23,024 bases of DNA from NORP23 sp050302475 (GTDB taxonomy: Bacteria; Pseudomonadota; Alphaproteobacteria; Rhodobacterales; Rhodobacteraceae): NCBI GenBank assembly GCA_050302475.1, contig JBNLBF010000027.1:1-23024 (forward strand), written 5' to 3'. Made by a program: the position numbers and the translations under genes. Positions 22,180-23,024 of this stretch are shown in pieces (the first letter of the stretch is position 1; each line of letters opens with the position of its first letter). The notes under the pieces are model-generated. The model had not been told where the DNA came from. It saw only the letters and a program-made list of their open reading frames with translations, and made no database searches.

Positions 22180-22712
22180 TCCTTTGACAACTCCAACAAC
22201 GCATCCGCCACATCCTGCGTTTCAATCGCCTCGGCTCCGCGGGCTTTACGAATTTCGAAGGCGCGGTTCAGGACCTGACCGTGGGTGCAGCCCTCGGGCG
22301 GTGTGAATTTATAAGACGCCAGCTCGATCAGAATGCCCAGCGGTTCGCGGAAATAGAGGCTGTCCATGAAACCGCGGTCAATAATCCCGTTATTGCCGAA
22401 GCCGGCGGCTTTCAGGCGTTCCTCCGCCACGCGGATCGTGGCCTGGGACACGGAAAAGGCGATATGGTGCAGGGACCCAACCGGTTGCGGCAGTTTCTGG
22501 CTGCTGGGTTTCCGGTTCTCGTCGGTGAAGACGGTGATTGTCGTCCCGTCGCCAGTGTTGAAATAGAGGTGGTTCAGCGCGGCGTCATCCAGATTGGGCT
22601 GTTCGAAGATGAACTTCATGCCCAGGACGCCCTCCCAGAAATCAATGCTGGTTTGCCGATCCGCGCCGTTAAGCGTGATGTGGTGCATGCCTTGAACCTG
22701 AACGATACTCAT
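22176..22712 (-). CDS. VOC family protein (ring-cleaving dioxygenase/glyoxalase-like)
   Basis: A 178-residue VOC-superfamily metalloprotein with two beta-alpha-beta-beta-beta modules. Candidate metal ligands are H10 or H11 in GMHHITL, H82 or H83 in SLHHIAFSV and E130 in ILIELASY, the 2-His-1-Glu pattern of extradiol dioxygenases and related enzymes. The first module carries FWEGVLGMKFIFEQ. Substrate is unknown; ring-cleaving-dioxygenase-like proteins with this start are common but usually uncharacterised. A good GGGAGA precedes the ATG at 22712. It lies 49 bp downstream of the decarboxylase gene on the same strand. Confidence 0.85.
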   Translation of the reverse strand: MSIVQVQGMHHITLNGADRQTSIDFWEGVLGMKFIFEQPNLDDAALNHLYFNTGDGTTITVFTDENRKPSSQKLPQPVGSLHHIAFSVSQATIRVAEERLKAAGFGNNGIIDRGFMDSLYFREPLGILIELASYKFTPPEGCTHGQVLNRAFEIRKARGAEAIETQDVADALLELSKD

Positions 22713-22761
22713 CGTGATCTCCCGTTTTCGGTTACGATACAGAGATGATACGCGGATGCAA

Positions 22762-23024
22762 TCAGGTCAGATGTAAAACTGTTGCGGTTTCAATCTGCCC
22801 ATAGCCGTTGAAATCGGTCGTGACCCCTTTGACATAGGCGCCCATAGACCGGAACAATATGTAATCCCCCTCGGCAATATCGGCAGGGATGTCGAGCGGA
22901 TTAGGCATCGTATCCAGCGAATCGCAGGTCGGACCGAACAACGTGCGCGGCGTGGCGTTGCCGGAACGAGGTGTGCCATCGGGGGCAATAATCTGAAAGG
23001 TCCGCGCGACTGGCAGAACCGGAA
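22762..23024 (-). CDS. Ornithine/diaminopimelate/arginine decarboxylase-type enzyme, C-terminal part (cut by window edge)
   Basis: The last 86 residues of a fold-type III PLP decarboxylase reach in from the right edge on the minus strand. FGPTCDSLD contains the cysteine that lines the substrate site in ornithine decarboxylase, and GDYILFRSMGAYVKG then TTDFNGYG holds the conserved PLP-contacting tyrosine. These C-terminal features fit the ornithine (or lysine/ornithine) decarboxylase branch used in polyamine synthesis; the substrate cannot be settled from this piece. The stop is TGA at 22764-22762. Another frame over the same bases (stop at 22767) is spurious. Confidence 0.85.
   Translation of the reverse strand, partial: PVLPVARTFQIIAPDGTPRSGNATPRTLFGPTCDSLDTMPNPLDIPADIAEGDYILFRSMGAYVKGVTTDFNGYGQIETATVLHLT

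Noticed and set aside
22767..22988. A 73-codon minus-strand frame at the right edge
   Set aside because: The adjacent frame, ending at 22762, encodes the conserved decarboxylase C-terminus, so this one is spurious.
1..23024. CRISPR array, insertion sequence, integrase, tRNA or phage genes
   Set aside because: I looked for regular repeats, transposase or integrase motifs, and tRNA-like cloverleaf sequence and saw none.

Overview
The window is a stretch of alphaproteobacterial chromosome, most likely from the Rhodobacterales (Roseobacter group); the genus cannot be resolved from the sequence alone. Lineage evidence is the 44-residue aa3-type cytochrome c oxidase subunit IV, the DUF6280 and DUF6173 family proteins, the form of the family-4 uracil-DNA glycosylase, and the linked order mreB-mreC-mreD-mrdA-rodA. 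Nearly all of it is ordinary core genome. There is no rRNA, tRNA, CRISPR array, insertion sequence or prophage gene.

Layout: (1) 1-2264: the 5' part of pyrB on the minus strand, divergent from a tightly packed trio (family-4 uracil-DNA glycosylase, metallophosphoesterase, moaB). (2) 2266-4763: an orphan DsbD-alpha-like periplasmic protein (minus), YqgE/AlgH (plus) and the tRNA t6A enzyme Sua5 (minus). (3) 4863-7977: acyl-CoA dehydrogenase, MBL-fold hydrolase and a DUF6173 protein, coupled by 4-bp overlaps. (4) 8056-9137: coxIV and two small lipoproteins. (5) 9185-10248: an AT-rich pair of tandem GyrI-like ligand-binding proteins (minus). (6) 10325-10636: DUF6280 protein with a clear terminator. 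(7) 10893-12598: a leucine-rich leader peptide and leuA. (8) 12818-19319: the rod-shape/elongasome operon mreB, mreC, mreD, mrdA (PBP2), rodA, followed by a ghrA-type hydroxypyruvate reductase. (9) 19313-21778: cobQ and a DUF2235 alpha/beta hydrolase (minus). (10) 21861-23024: a scar made of two 5'-truncated gene remnants (VOC and HxlR), an intact VOC protein, and the 3' end of an ornithine-type decarboxylase.

The most interesting signal is the leuA leader. A 28-codon ORF holds the tandem leucine codons CTA-CTA-CTT near its end, lies 7 nt behind a TATAGT box (so probably leaderless), and overlaps an 8-nt segment perfectly complementary to the leuA Shine-Dalgarno region. No U-tract follows any hairpin, which suggests ribosome-stalling control of leuA translation rather than classical intrinsic termination. 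Other points are a 12-bp stem that sequesters the Shine-Dalgarno of the DUF2235 gene, a terminator-like hairpin that contains a start codon, the HxlR/VOC deletion scar, and a lipoprotein with a possible permuted papain-like His...Cys arrangement.
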